DNA of 64,000 nucleotides, from assembly GCA_963921795.1 (NCBI GenBank), contig OY997641.1, forward strand, positions 24,754,533 to 24,818,532. The letters run 5' to 3'. This stretch comes from Nannobrachium achirus (taxonomy: Eukaryota; Chordata; Actinopteri; Myctophiformes; Myctophidae). Positions 26,701 to 35,299 of this stretch are shown piece by piece. Below the pieces are notes generated by a model that saw nothing but the letters and a program-made list of their open reading frames with translations, did not search any database and was not told the DNA's origin. The position numbers and the translations under genes are program-made. The stretch's first letter is position 1. Each line of letters starts with the position of its first letter.

Positions 26701-27789
26701 ACATTTTGATAACCAGTCTTTTACTCAAGTACATTTTGAATTCCAGAGGTTTACTTGTAACAGAGTGTTTTTGATACTTTTCCCACCGCTGATAATAACT
26801 AGTACATGTGAAGTGGTTGGGTAGGACACCTGCTGGTGTAATACTAGTACTGCTGCATATCACTCCCCAACGCTCTCTTCCCTACATAGTGACTATCAAT
26901 AAAGGCAAGAACAACACAATAAATGAACAATAATAATGATAATGTTGACCAAAAGTGTAGAAAAATATTAATGAAAAAAAAGAAAGAAAAAGGAATGTGA
27001 GCGCGCAAAGATGACAGTTTCTATGGTGCAACTATACGTGCTGTTTTGTTTGTCTTCAGTGCACTCGCTGTGTGAATCCATGCCAGTGTGTTTGACGTTG
27101 CTATTGATTTTCCCAGGCTCCCAGTGTGTCTGCTGTTAATAACTGCAGCTCATGTGTTTAGGTTGGTGGGGAGGGGAGACTTGTTTACTTTGGCTCTACC
27201 TCCACTACCAGTTACTAGTTCAACACTGGCCTAAATATTTATCAAATGTCCAGTCCGCTGGCCTCCCAGGACAACTTTGCCATTTTGAGGTGTTTGAGGA
27301 TATGCACAATCTGGCGTAACTTAAGGTCTGTGCATCCTGTGTCACAAAGACGCAGGGAAAGAAAAATCTGGTGGCATTAAAGAAAGAAAAAAAAAAGAAA
27401 CGTGTTTTCACAGGAGGAGTATAATGGATGCATGTACAAATGGAACCGCATGGACCCGTAAAGGTCCAATTGGTAGGTCCAAGTTGAACTTGCGGTTGTC
27501 CCCGGACCTGCCGTTGAGAAGCGACGACTTAACCTCTCCTTTGCTCCCTCTCCCCCTCTCTCTGCCTCCTCCGCTTCCTTCCCGCCTAGTGGACAAGTCA
27601 GACTACATGGTGGGCAGCTACGGGCCGCGTCCGGACCAGGAGTACGAGTTCCTCACCCCGCTGGAGGAGGCGCCCAAAGGCATGCTGGCCCGCGGCACCT
27701 ACAACATGAAGTCCAAGTTCACCGACGACGACAAACACGACCACCTGTCCTGGGAATGGAACCTCACCATCAAGAAAGAATGGGACTGA
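20731..27789 (+). CDS. arhgdia: Rho GDP-dissociation inhibitor 1 (RhoGDI-alpha), complete, five coding exons
   Basis: Exons 20731-20923, 22880-22966, 25988-26064, 26255-26318 and 27590-27789 join in phase to 206 aa (human 204). The protein keeps the N-terminal regulatory arm ([17 protein letters not shown], then [20 protein letters not shown] and YKEALLGKV, about 1-65) that holds Rho switch regions. The immunoglobulin-like prenyl-binding domain follows (about 70-206: [81 protein letters not shown]). It extracts geranylgeranylated Rho, Rac and Cdc42 from membranes and keeps them GDP-bound in the cytosol. Exon 1 begins only 10 bp before the ATG, after a long pyrimidine tract and CTTCTAG, so a non-coding leader exon must lie upstream. 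No defect is seen in the frame. Introns are rich in hAT-like, LINE and hairpin repeats. Confidence 0.98.
21146..21320 (+). repeat. Dispersed repeat containing a divergent hairpin copy, copy 1
   Basis: AACTGATCGACAAGCTCAAAAC ... GTTTCAAGCTTTCAGATCTG forms a degraded hairpin-family stem, followed by TTGATACTGTTTTGCTGTAG and CAGTAGTATGATCGAGTAGG. The same order of blocks recurs at 62905-63035. It lies in arhgdia intron 1. Confidence 0.7.
22034..22306. mobile_element. hAT-like MITE (CACTGGTTTCCAAAC ends)
   Basis: The left end CACTGGTTTCCAAAC and right end GGTTTGGGAACCACTG form inverted repeats. Flanks AACTACAG (22026-22033) and TACTACAG (22307-22314) are a target duplication with one mismatch. 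It holds GGGTCGCGGAC/GGGTCACGGGC sub-terminal motifs and a half hairpin at 22208-22262. It lies in arhgdia intron 1. Confidence 0.82.
22208..22262. repeat. Hairpin family, left half
   Basis: AAAAATAGCCGATCGACAAG-CTCTCAATG keeps the left arm; the right arm is eroded and ends near CTTGGCAAATGTC. Confidence 0.6.
23184..23243. repeat. Hairpin family copy in arhgdia intron 2
   Basis: GAAAATGCAGACGAGCTCAC-AACGC and GTCGTGAGCTTGTAGATCTG-CTATTTTC form an imperfect stem with TTTGAAAA/TTTTCCTAAA flanks. Confidence 0.8.
23326..23432 (+). repeat. Hairpin family, long form, left arm plus GCACGATGTGATGTTGG extension
   Basis: CAAAAATAGCTGATGTACAA-GCTTGCAGCGCG is followed by CTTCTGTGCACTGCACGATG-TGATGTTGGAAACCTGTGGATAC. 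The extension matches 44535-44575 and, inverted, 18799-18850. Confidence 0.72.
23614..24055. mobile_element. hAT-like MITE family C, copy 1
   Basis: Ends CAGTGGTTCTCAACCT and AAAGGTTGAGAACCACTG are flanked by TACGAGAG and TACTAGAG, an 8-bp target duplication with one mismatch. The 442-bp interior is the reverse complement of much of 38798-39177 and holds a hairpin copy at 23875-23935. There is no transposase. It lies in arhgdia intron 2. Confidence 0.9.
23875..23935. repeat. Hairpin family copy within hAT family C
   Basis: TTGTGAAAATAGCCGAATAC ... GTGAGATCTGCTATTTCACAA; the outermost TTGTGAA/TTCACAA is palindromic and shared with the related copy at 38914-38964. Confidence 0.82.
24481..25145 (+). 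mobile_element. LINE 3' end: reverse transcriptase C-terminal remnant plus 3' UTR with (CAAT)n tail
   Basis: The frame 24514-24771 reads [20 protein letters not shown] ... [14 protein letters not shown] ... [18 protein letters not shown]. This pattern (V/MYKI... then NTRGS... then W..LP..IK) is typical of the C-terminal end of fish non-LTR reverse-transcriptase ORFs. A 3' UTR follows, ending in AATAAAGTCTTCAATCAATC and a short CAAT repeat. It is 5'-truncated and inactive. The same 3' UTR recurs inverted at 62633-62800. It lies in arhgdia intron 2. Confidence 0.85.
25152..25392. repeat. Nested inverted repeats
   Basis: TTTCAGAGTAGCCTAGTAAAC (from 25153) pairs with GTTTACGAGGCTACTTTCAG (to about 25275). 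A second pair, CAGAGTACAGTCTGCGGTG-like and TAGCTATCGCC, is mirrored by GGTGATAGCTA ... CGACTGTACTCTG (to 25391). The two fold-backs share the TTTCAGAGTA segment. Confidence 0.7.
25513..25598. repeat. Hairpin family copy with CTTCACAG flanks
   Basis: CTTCACAGAAACTAGCAGAT-CTACCAGCTTACAACGC is mirrored by GCGTTTTAAGCTGGTAGG-TTTGCTATCTGTGAAG. The outermost eight bases are palindromic and differ from those of other copies. Confidence 0.85.
25641..25697. repeat. Hairpin family right arm
   Basis: CTGCGAGGCGTTGTGAGCTT-GTAGATGGACTATTTTTGGCAAAG is a right half-hairpin lying directly after the copy at 25513-25598. Confidence 0.75.
26561..26628. repeat. Hairpin family copy with TTTGAAAA flanks
   Basis: TTTGAAAATAGACGGTTTTC-CAAGCTCACAATGCG meets CGCATTGTGAGCTTG-TATCTGTTTTCAAA. 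The inner stem is perfect. It lies in arhgdia intron 4, within 26440-26790, which also contains repeated AAC/TTTTACTC-type sequence. Confidence 0.87.
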
Positions 27790-28459
27790 TCCTTTGAACC
27801 AGCCCACCTCCCCCAACCCCCTGCCGCCCCTACACTCCCTACCGTCAAATCCCACCTCTTTTTTTTCTTTCTTAAGACAGTAAAATGTAACTCTCAAGAG
27901 TGACCAAATGTAACCAAATGCTGCCTCTGTTTAACCCATGTTCTGTATAAGTCATTGCTCCCTTGTCAAAAGTTGTCGGTTCATCAAACATCTTCTCCGT
28001 GACAGATCTTGATAACTGACCACTGCCCAATGGTTGGGTTAAACCAACATTGCTCAGCGAGATTGCCCTTACTTAATAAGGACTCCCAGGCTTCCTGGTG
28101 TTTTTGTTTCTCAGTAAGGAATTTACACTTGAGTGTCCGCATCTGCGTTTGGGTCCTTCCTCCTAACCTTGTGACAGTGGGTTCCATTTGGTTAACATTT
28201 GTAAACTCTAGAGTATTGAGGATTTTACTGTGTACTTTCTGTCTTGTCTGCCATCCCCCACACGACGTCTTTGTTTCTTGACGATGTTTATTCATCGATG
28301 ATTAAAACCAATCAAGGTCTTTGCTCTCTCTCCGTCCATTCCCATCCCCAGACTCCTCACTCACGCCTGGTTTTCATGGTCGATTTGCGTGTCGGTGGCG
28401 AGCCTTCAGAAATGGCCATGCGTTGTGAGTCGTTTCTGAAGGCGCACGGCCGGCACGCA

Positions 28460-28465
28460 AATAAA
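28460..28465 (+). terminator. arhgdia: Candidate proximal polyadenylation signal of arhgdia
   Basis: AATAAA about 670 bp after the stop codon, followed by AGTATAACATC and T/C-rich sequence. Confidence 0.55.
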
Positions 28466-29075
28466 GTATAACATCAGGCTTCACTCATTCCAGTCACTTC
28501 CATCAACATTCCTCTCCTGCAAAAGAAATACCCCACCCCACCCTAACAACCTTTTTTGGACCAATGTATGTACACTGTACGGAGAAGGCAAACCATGTGC
28601 ACAGTCATGATTTTATTTTTATTTTTATTTCGTGGTTACAGTATGTATGTGTATATAAGGTTAAACACAGGATAAAACACAAAGAAGAAAGTCTGTTAAA
28701 ACTAGCAATATTCATGATATTGTGGTGACTTCTTGCACCTTTTTTTGTATGATCCACTCACTCCTTTCTGTTCTAATTTTTTTATATATATATAAATGTG
28801 TGATGACCGCTATCTGCCTTTTTGGAAAGGGTGGTGGGGGAAGGAGGCATTGCTGTATACATGCAGCTATGTGGACCACTTGGCAGTCACTACAGAAGAC
28901 CTCTAAAAGCAGAACAGACAGATTGTTTGTAAACTGGTTCTGCCTCATTTGCTTTTGGGAATTCAGAGCAGCTCTGGTCTACCAAGTGGTTTGGCATCCC
29001 CTGCGAAGTCTGCGCAGGGGAGGGGAGGTGTAGTATTTACCTCCAGCCTGCGTGAGGCGGTGTTTAATAATAGCT

Positions 29076-29266
29076 CAGCCGTTCTCAAACGTTTTGATTT
29101 CGAGGATCCCCAGTTTGGAATGCTTTAGTGCGTGGACTGCCGATAACTGAGTGTCCACCGTAAGGGTCTGTTAGGTTCCATTTGTACACTTTTCGGGGTC
29201 CCTTTGGTTCCTAACTATCGATACTATAGCTGGGGGGGTCCTTGGACCCCATGTTGAGAACCACTG
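29076..29266. mobile_element. hAT-like MITE remnant in the arhgdia 3' flank
   Basis: CAGCCGTTCTCAAACG at the left and TGTTGAGAACCACTG at the right. The interior contains GGTTCCATTTGTACAC and GGTCCTTGGACCCC motifs shared with other copies. The flanks AATAATAG and TAATATAG may be a decayed duplication. Confidence 0.65.
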
Positions 29267-30187
29267 TAATATAGCCCACCAACCCCCGCCTCCCTGCTGT
29301 TCCTCTTATCGGTGTGTTGAGTCAGTCGGCAGTCATGTGACCTTATAAGAGAAGCCTTAATGAAAGTCATCATGTAGACTGTACCTACAGTAGTAGACCT
29401 GTTTGACTTCAGAGTATACATTTGCCAGGGCATCATGCTAACCTACTTAGACAAGTGCAGGAGTGCCGTAGAGGGTTAAGTGCAGGTGCTACTTGTGATG
29501 CCTCGTTTTGTTTTCTGTTCTGTTCCCTTCCGACCCCGTTCAATGTCCAGTGTTTCCTTGAACAAACCCTTTTCTAAAATCATGTTTGTTTTTGCATAGT
29601 TGTGTTCTTAGGGATGTTGGCTGGGACCACAGAGTGTCCTCTCTGGCCACCGTGGACAGTTTTCAAGTCCTAACACTCCCATCAGCCAGAGAAAAGCCAT
29701 CGCTTTGTGGCAATGGTGTGTGTGTGTATGTGTTTTGCACTTGTGGGCTGTGAGGAATTTCACAGTGTCTGTTAAACCGCTCACCTCGTGTTACTCAACT
29801 GCAGGATTACCAACCCTGACGCTGTGCCTCTAGCCTTTTAAAATGGCACACTGTTCTCTCCATTAGACCTTTTTCTGTCTTGTTGGGGCACCCAGGATGA
29901 AGTAAAATAACTGAAAAGTACAGTAGACTGTATCTCAACTTTGATCATGTGTATAATATAGACTCAGGCTTATTTCATCAGGCCCTAGCAATGCATGCCT
30001 CGAGTTTCATATGACACAAAAAAGTGATTCTAGCATGTGACCTTGTTTGTTTTTATACACTCCATAACCTCAGGGCAAGGCTGGATCCCATTGCTTTCTT
30101 TCATGGACAGATTTTTCTGTATGGGCTGGATTTGATGTGTGCTACTTTTCTGCGCTACCTGAAATTATTACTGCTTACCCTGTCGAC

Positions 30188-30193
30188 AATAAA
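30188..30193 (+). terminator. Candidate distal polyadenylation signal downstream of arhgdia
   Basis: GACAATAAAGTGTTATGACTGG: AATAAA followed by a TGTG-rich stretch (CTTGTGTGCTGCTG at 30211-30224), a classical arrangement. It is the last such signal before the repeat-dense region. Confidence 0.5.
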
Positions 30194-30249
30194 GTGTTAT
30201 GACTGGGCCTACTTGTGTGCTGCTGTTATATTAAATATGTGAAATCAAG

Positions 30250-31030
30250 AGAGGCTGTGTGGTAATCGGAAGGTTACTGGTTCAGATCAATCTAAAAAGA
30301 AATTGAATATTGTGTAAAAATACAATTTCTTGACACTTTAATATATTCTAGATACATTGCACATTCAGTGAATTATTCCAAACCTTTTTTGTTAAAATTT
30401 CGACAATATTAATATTACACTCAAAACATGGATTTATAATGGACAAATGTCAACCCTCTGAAGTCAAGAGTTCCTTGAAGTCCAGTGGGATATTTCCGCA
30501 GTCAGTCAGTTATAATTTGGGGTGCTATGGCATCTGCAATGCTTTTTTACACAATATTCATTTTTTTAGATTGATCTGTACATGTGTTGAAGTGTCTCTG
30601 TCTCTGAGCAAGACACTTGACCCGACCTTCTGAACAGCCAGCAGCTGACTGAAGCTGAAATCGGTTGTAAATAATAATAAACAAACTTTATTTGTATAGC
30701 ACCTTCCATTACATGAAATGCAGCTCAAAGTGCTTTACAGAGTGAAGCAGAAGTGCTGAATAGAAAAGGTACAAATGATTAACAAAGCAGAAAATGTTTA
30801 AAACATCAATAAGGAACATGGGAACCACAGTCTACCACATAGACTACCATAAAAATGAAACATTTTGAAAACAGTGCAGACATGTATAACAGCACAGAGA
30901 TTTGAATCAGCTAAAAGCAAGATTGAAGAATTAGGTCTTAATTAATTGCACACAGAAAACCTGGGACATGGGACATTCTGCTTGTAACAGAGTTGCAGGA
31001 TACTTTTACATAAGTTGAAATATTTTTACT
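30250..31030. repeat. Composite interspersed repeats, including a tRNA-like head and an AACTTTATTTGTATAGCACC segment
   Basis: GAGGCTGTGTGGTAATCGGAAGG-TTACTGGTTCAGATCAATC at 30250-30290 has a box-B-like GGTTCAGATC, suggesting a tRNA-derived SINE. 30590-30660 has GAGCAAGACACTTGACCC, common in fish SINEs. 30680-30740 has AACTTTATTTGTATAGCACC ... CAAAGTGCTTTACAGAGTG, a motif very common in teleost repeats. Boundaries are not resolved. Confidence 0.55.
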
Positions 31031-31289
31031 TTTCCCACGACTGGCTGAAATGGAGATTCCCCTGAGAGATTAGGAAAGGTCAACCTATCCTTTCAAACAT
31101 TTATCCTGCCCAAGATAATTGTGATTACTGATTATTATTACCTATTATCCCAATAATAGTCTAAATGAATTAATCTAAATATATCGTACTTAAAGGAATT
31201 CAAATGTCAGTTAAGTATTACTGGAATAAATTTACTTTGTCCCTGTTCCTAATAATGCCTCCCCAGCCAGCTTGATCAACTACCACCCA

Positions 31290-31321
<32 letters not shown>
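31290..31321. repeat. (CTG)10 trinucleotide repeat
   Basis: About ten uninterrupted CTG units in non-coding DNA. They give a false poly-Ala frame on the + strand. Confidence 0.9.
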
Positions 31322-31499
31322 ACTGACCTCACTGGTCAAGTGCTTTAAGAGGAAGTGGGTCCCAGCACTTGGGGCAGTTCCACCAACACCACCATCTCCC
31401 AGGTTATACATGCCGGTGCTATGGCATCGGTCAGACATTTCATTGTTCCTACATCCCTTTAGTCCAAATCTGGTGAATGTTAACCTGGTGAAAATACTA

Positions 31500-31590
31500 T
31501 GCCTAAACCTAACCTCAATAAACCTAACCCAAACCCTAACCTCAGTAAAACTATGCCTAAACCTAACCCTAAAACCTAATCCTAACCAAA
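31500..31590. repeat. Degenerate telomere-like (CCTAAC)n tract
   Basis: Repeated CCTAAACCTAACCTC, AACCTAACCCAAACCCTAAC and AAACCTAACCCTAAAACC units resemble decayed CCCTAA telomeric repeats inside the chromosome. Confidence 0.65.
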
Positions 31591-31734
31591 TTAGGACTAA
31601 TGAGATGTAGGACTAATGGGATGTAGGACTTCATGGCTTAAAATCTGAGCTGGTAGTGCGCGTCGGGAGGGAGGGTTAGGTAAAAAATCTATTATCGACC
31701 AGGGGCCCTCGCGAGGGTTAATCCGTTCCTGAGT

Positions 31735-31800
31735 GGTCTAATGATCTGACTTTCAGCAGAGAGGTTCCATATTCAAACCCCAGTCTAGTGAGTCTACCTG
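31735..31800 (+). repeat. tRNA-like segment, decayed
   Basis: GAGTGGTCTAATGATCTGAC ... GGTTCCATATTCAAACCCC resembles a tRNA box A region and an expanded box B, as in SINE heads. It is directly adjacent to the clearer copy at 31904-31965. Confidence 0.45.
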
Positions 31801-31903
31801 TGGTTTGATGATGGAGTCATTTTGAATGTTCTTTGTAAAGATATGCATGAGTAACTCAAAATGTTTTTGAAAATGCACTGGGCACTCATATTATGTGTCT
31901 GTG

Positions 31904-31965
31904 TGGCTTAGTTGGAAAAGCTCTTGACTCATCATCATTGTCAAAAGGTCATGGGCTCAAATCCC
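31904..31965 (+). repeat. tRNA-derived (SINE-like) element, copy 1
   Basis: A box-A match TGGCTTAGTTGG at 31904-31915 and a box-B-like GGGCTCAAATCCC at 31953-31965 lie 49 bp apart (start to start), the spacing of a tRNA gene. The acceptor stem does not pair well, so this is a tRNA-derived repeat rather than a functional tRNA gene. An inverted copy is at 34523-34580. Confidence 0.65.
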
Positions 31966-31980
31966 AACACAACACTGGCA

Positions 31981-32135
31981 CCAGTAGCTATGCCCCTCCC
32001 AAAAAGCTTTTGTCCAATGCTAGCTTAGAATAACTTCCAGCTTGCCAAGGTTTGCCTTGGCAACAGCCTTGGCAAGCTGCCGGTTGCTAAGCTAGCATTG
32101 GACAAAAGCTTTTAGGGGAGGGGCATAGCTACTGG
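31981..32135. repeat. 155-bp palindrome
   Basis: CCAGTAGCTATGCCCCTCCC (31981) is mirrored by GGGGAGGGGCATAGCTACTGG (to 32135). Inner pairs AAAGCTTTTGTCCAATGCTAGC/GCTAGCATTGGACAAAAGCTTT and GCTTGCCAAGG/CCTTGGCAAGC continue almost to the centre. Confidence 0.93.
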
Positions 32136-32269
32136 CTAATCGCCTTCTCAAAACCAGAGAAAGACACAACGGTCAGAAATGGGACTTTGTGAGGATAGAA
32201 GGTGCTAGTGGGACCCCAAAAAAAGGTTTTAAAATAGGAAAAGTGAAATTTCATGGTGTATCACCTTTA

Positions 32270-33118
32270 AATGTCCATTGTCATTGACAATGCATTGGGC
32301 ACTTAAAGTTAAATATTTCAAAAACTACAAATCATTTCAAAGTAAAAGTCTCAAGCATGCATGTCCACAGTAAGGTTCAATTGTAATGTGTGATTTTACT
32401 TTGAAATATTTTGTAGTTTTGGAAATAATTAACTTTTAAACCCCACATCTGATAACTTTGGCACCTCGCTGTTCCTTCATACTTTCACTTAGCGACTTGA
32501 TTCAAAATGCAAAAATTCCACCTTACTGTGGACATGTATGGTTGAGATTTATACATTGAAATAATTTGTAGTTTTTGAAACATTTAACTTTAAGCGCCCA
32601 ATGCATTGTCAATGGAAAAAGTACAAACTTTGGCAGACTACTAGAGCTACAAACGTACACCTAGAAACACTGTTCAAACTTTATCATGTTTAGCTTACTG
32701 TGGAAATGTTTGCCTGAAAATGAATATTTGCAGTGTTTCATGGTGTTAGAGATATAGTCTTTACAAAATTCTGAAAATTAACATGGGGCTCAATGGCAGA
32801 TTTGTGCGCCTCAAAAAAACATGTTCACCTAGAAACTCCATTCATACTTTTTATAATTCGCCTAAGTGCCGACACACATGATTGGAACGTTTTACTTTGA
32901 AATGTTTCGTAATTTTGGAGATATTTAACTTTTAAAACTTGAATCTGAAAACTTTGCCACCTCGCTGTTCCTACATACTTTAACCGAGCAACTTGATTCG
33001 CAATTCAAAAATTCCACCTGACTGTGAATATGCATGCCTGAGATTTTTACTTTGAAATAATTTGTCGTTTTTGAAATATTTAACTTTAAGCGCCCAATGC
33101 ATTGTCAATGACAATGGC
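32270..33118. repeat. Inverted-repeat element with internal related segments
   Basis: GTCATTGACAATGCATTGGG ... CTTAAAGTTAAATATTTC at 32279-32330 is inverted at 33070-33115. A third related piece is at 32570-32620. Internal blocks (for example ACTTTGCCACCTCGCTGTTCCT versus ACTTTGGCACCTCGCTGTTCC) are also repeated. No coding potential. Confidence 0.75.
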
Positions 33119-33125
33119 CTTTTAA

Positions 33126-34474
33126 CCCTTAAGTTCTGTTCAGATTCACTACACCTTCGTTCTGTTCGGGTCATTTTGACCCGGGGGGTATTTGGTTTAA
33201 AAAAAACAACACTAATATAAATTTTAACTTAACAAATCATCATGATACATTGACTTTGACTCAATACCAAACAATTCATATGATATATATGGTAAATGTT
33301 TGCATTCTTGCTTTGCTATATCACATTAAACACTGAAAGAGCTAGGCGTTTTTAATGATTTAGCTGAAATTCATGTAAAAAAACTACTTTATTTAATACT
33401 GGGCAATATTGCTCATGCTTATAGGACAAAATGAAAATCAGACAATATTTTTATGAACAACATGCCCATTAATTGAATAATTGTGGTTCAACAGGACATC
33501 ATTCTCACATAGAGCTGAACACACATGAACGTCACATAATATGAATACACTTGAACGTATACACTAGGACAGGTTTTCAAACACTTTGGTCTCAGGGCAC
33601 CCTTGTAAACAACATTTTCATCCACAGCACCCCTGAAATACAGTGTTACTTTACAGCACCTTATGTTTATGTAAAATAATGTAAAATTTCCCCTAAGATA
33701 CAGTACAGTCACAAGGAAAACTTCAGATAAGTGAGGGGTGAGGAGGGGAGGGGTGAGGGGAGGGGTGAGGAGGAGAGGGGGTGAGGAGGGGAGGGGTGAG
33801 GAGGAGAGGGGGTGAAGGGTGTGGGGGGGTGAGGGCAATAGGAGGGGGGAGGGGGGGAACGAGGTGTGACTGTGTGTCTGTGTTAGTATACATGCTTTCT
33901 TTTATTTCTGTGCATCTGGGGTGGCGGGGGGGGGGGGGGGGGGGTGGGAGGGAGGGAGGTGGGGGGGGGGGGTTGGGTTGGGGGTTTGGAGGGGAGGGGA
34001 TAAGGGCGAGGTGGGGGGGGGTTGGAGGGGTGGAAGGGGTTAGGGGGTGATTGTGTATCTGTGTTTGTACATGATTCCTTGCATTTCTGTGCATCAGGGG
34101 TCAAGTGTGGGGAGGGGGGGGGGTGCAGAAAAGGGGGGGGGGGGGGGGGGGGGGTTCGGAATGGGGCTTCGGAAGGGGGGTGTTAGAAGTGGGGGTGACA
34201 AGTGGGGGTGACTGTGTGTCTCTGTTTTGGCATAATACTGTGTATTTCTGTGCATCTGTGCTTCCGGGTCAAAATGACCCGAACAGCACTTAAGGTTCAA
34301 AAAATATGAGGGGGGTGTAGCATGGGTGTAGTGCAAAAATATTTTTTTGACATGTTCATCTCAGAAGAATCTTTAAGGCCAGTGAGTTTCAGGTGGAAAC
34401 AATTTAAACTTCTACCTTTTTTTTCCAAATGAAAATGTAAAACGGGTCAAAATGACCCGAACAGCACTTAAGGG
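33126..34474. mobile_element. TTAA-flanked, piggyBac-like non-autonomous element with G-rich core
   Basis: TTAA at 33122-33125 precedes CCCTTAAG, and CTTAAGGG precedes TTAA at 34475-34478. Inside each end lie CGGGTCATTTTGACCC (33169) and GGGTCAAAATGACCCG (34444), plus an extra internal copy at 34266. TTAA targets and CCCTT-type ends are features of piggyBac-derived MITEs. The core has been replaced by G-rich tandem repeats. Confidence 0.75.
33721..34260. repeat. G-rich minisatellite with about 160-180-bp higher-order units
   Basis: Strand-asymmetric G runs (up to about 20 G) alternate with three related spacers beginning near 33865, 34048 and 34208: GTGACTGTGTGTCTGTG ... ATTTCTGTGCATCTGGGG. 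The sequence creates false Pro-rich frames on the - strand and matches the pattern for G-quadruplex formation many times over. Confidence 0.88.
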
Positions 34475-34522
34475 TTAAAGGAGAGAAAAAATCAAGCCAT
34501 CAGTGTCAATTGCAGAGGTGCT

Positions 34523-34580
34523 GGGATTTGATCCCATGACCTTCTGGTGATGAGTCAAGAGCTTTCCAAACAGAGCTATC
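34523..34580 (-). repeat. tRNA-derived (SINE-like) element, copy 2, inverted
   Basis: On the - strand GATAGCTCTGTTTGG (34580-34566) resembles box A and GGGATCAAATCCC (34535-34523) box B. The sequence between them, GAAAGCTCTTGACTCATCA, is shared with copy 1 at 31904-31965. Confidence 0.65.
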
Positions 34581-34810
34581 ACAACTCATAAAGTATGAGT
34601 GCCAAATGCATTCATAAAGACGTTTTGAGTCACCCATGTGAGTCGAAGAACTAATTGCGACCGAAGTTCGCATATACTGATATACTGAAGAACCGTGTCG
34701 CTTGAGTGTCCTTCCTTCCTTCCGTATCCTCGTGACCGTCCGTATCCTCTGTGATGTCAGTGTGATGTCAGCGAGTTGTGACATCACTTCCTGTACAGGG
34801 CGGCTACACG

Positions 34811-35024
34811 AAATGTGGATAACACTATATATGGAGATAGTCCAGTCCATCATGTCATATGGGACTACCGTCATAGAAAGTAGCCATTGTTAGGCCGGAG
34901 TCATTGGCTGTCTAAACATGGAGATGTGGATAACACTATATATGGAGATAGTCTAGTCCAATATGTCATATGGGACTACCGTCATAGACAGTAGCCATTG
35001 TTAATCCGGAGTCAATGGCTGACT
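34811..35024. repeat. Tandem duplication, about 111-bp period
   Basis: TGTGGATAACACTATATATG-GAGATAGTC ... GGAGTCA-TGGCTG appears at 34814-34912 and 34925-35022, with a third truncated start at 35090. The pair is bracketed by inverted GTGACATCACTTCCTGTACAG (34783) and CTGTACAGGAAGTGATGTCAC (35027). Confidence 0.88.
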
Positions 35025-35111
35025 GTCTGTACAGGAAGTGATGTCACATGACATACTTTTTATGCCCATATATGAGTCCTAACATGGAGATGTGGATAAC
35101 ACTATATTTTG

Positions 35112-35201
35112 TTGTTTGGTGTTTTGTCGTTGCCGTGTCTCTTGGCCAAAAGACAGGCTGCGGTTGAGCTTGAGACACGGCAACGACAAAAAACCAAACA
35201 A
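35112..35201. repeat. 90-bp palindrome
   Basis: TTGTTTGGTGTTTTGTCGTT-GCCGTGTCT is mirrored by AGACACGGCAACGACAAAAA-ACCAAACAA around a 32-bp loop, with one mismatch. Confidence 0.92.
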
Positions 35202-35299
35202 CCTTCCATTGACAATGCATTAGTACGGCGCTCCTAGTGGCCATTCTCAGACGATACGGAGAAGATGCGTGACGCATATGTGTGATTCCAGCCTAAGAG

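Larger units (their letters stand above)
27790..30193 (+). other. arhgdia: arhgdia 3' untranslated region (probable)
   Basis: Non-coding sequence after the stop codon with two candidate polyadenylation signals: AATAAA at 28460-28465 and AATAAA at 30188-30193. Mammalian ARHGDIA mRNAs have a 3' UTR of about 1 kb or more. The proximal end gives a UTR of about 0.7 kb; the distal one would include an inserted hAT-like element at 29076-29266. The true end is not decided by sequence. Confidence 0.5.

Noticed and set aside
28009..28281. 90-codon frame after arhgdia
   Set aside because: Lies in the arhgdia 3' UTR and shows no conserved features.
31272..31610. Frame with a poly-alanine run
   Set aside because: Caused by the CTG repeat and the telomere-like tract; no other coding evidence.
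31904..31965. Functional tRNA gene
   Set aside because: Box A and box B spacing fits, but the acceptor and anticodon stems do not pair well and a related inverted copy exists. A tRNA-derived repeat is the better call.
33721..34260. CRISPR-like array
   Set aside because: Spacing is irregular, the repeats are low-complexity G runs, and the window is clearly vertebrate nuclear DNA.
33723..34336. Proline-rich - strand frames
   Set aside because: Complement of the G-rich minisatellite; no coding character.
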